Positions 63,741 through 64,000 of a stretch of DNA of 64,000 nt are shown one piece after another. This DNA comes from Corydoras sp. C115. Its lineage: Eukaryota > Chordata > Actinopteri > Siluriformes > Callichthyidae. The position numbers were made by a program, and so were the translations under genes. Every line of letters starts with the position of its first letter. Position 1 is the first letter of the stretch. The notes under the pieces are model-generated. The model made no database searches. It was not told where the DNA came from and was given only the letters and a program-made list of their open reading frames with translations. The stretch is taken from contig JAFMOC010000011.1 in the NCBI GenBank assembly GCA_019802505.1, forward strand, positions 3,881,001 to 3,945,000. The letters are read 5' to 3'.

Positions 63741-64000
63741 CCATACGTTATCTTCTGCTTTATCCTCAACTAGAGTCTGGGGGTTCCCCATACCCCTTCC
63801 AGGGCAACGCTTTGGGCGCTGGGCAGATACACCCAGGACAGGGCACCAATCTATTACTGGGCACACACACACACACACTATATGGGGCAATTTACAGCAG
63901 CCAATTTACCTTGACTCCATGTTTTGGGACTGTGAGAGGAGATACACCCAGGACAGGGCACCAATCTATTACTGGGGCACACACACACACACACACACAC
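63741..64000 (-). repeat. Diverged SINE A with internal duplication, cut by window end
   Basis: Reverse copy. The block GATACACCCAGGACAGGGCA through ACACACACAC occurs twice (about 63826 and 63942). Confidence 0.8.

Overview
The window is nuclear DNA from a ray-finned (teleost) fish. It carries three spliced, vertebrate-type protein genes set in dense teleost-style repeats: a tRNA-headed SINE, L2-tail SINEs, a Rex1-like LINE end, Tc1-like and hAT-like DNA elements, and long (TA)n tracts. Species cannot be fixed from the sequence; an otophysan such as a catfish relative is possible but is only a guess.

Layout. (1) About 1.6-23.4 kb, minus strand: a complete alpha-enolase gene (eno1; 432-residue product) with a non-coding first exon, ten constant coding exons and two tandem alternative versions of coding exon 4. 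(2) 23.5-26.9 kb, immediately upstream of the eno1 promoter: a 59-60 bp minisatellite of about 35 units, interrupted twice by SINEs. (3) 27-40.6 kb: intergenic DNA made of SINEs, LINE 3' ends, a tandem array of a SINE-containing cassette, and several internal segmental duplications; a CpG-rich island-like stretch lies at about 28.88-29.25 kb. (4) 40.9-51.2 kb, plus strand: a complete secreted carbonic anhydrase VI gene (ca6; 502 residues, 9 coding exons) in which the CA domain is followed by a pentraxin domain. Its first intron has a GC donor, and its sixth intron holds a fold-back Tc1-like transposon between giant (TA)n tracts. (5) 52.2-63.4 kb, minus strand: a complete class II facilitative hexose transporter (slc2a5/GLUT5-like; 509 residues, 12 coding exons), convergent with ca6.

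The set eno1 - ca6 - slc2a5 matches the gene neighbourhood known from human chromosome 1p36, which supports the identities. The genes do not form an operon or a single pathway: enolase is cytosolic glycolysis, CA6 is secreted CO2/bicarbonate chemistry, and GLUT5-type proteins move hexoses across membranes. All splice junctions were read by eye and every total coding length is divisible by three.

About 45 copies of one tRNA-derived SINE occupy roughly a fifth of the window. Many have perfect 10-14 bp target-site duplications, some are 5'-truncated and some are nested, so the family seems to have been active recently. The points most worth following are the duplicated, equal-length, equal-phase exon 4 of eno1, the promoter-proximal minisatellite, the GC-AG intron and 30-nt linker exon of ca6, and the residue change in the slc2a5 selectivity position.
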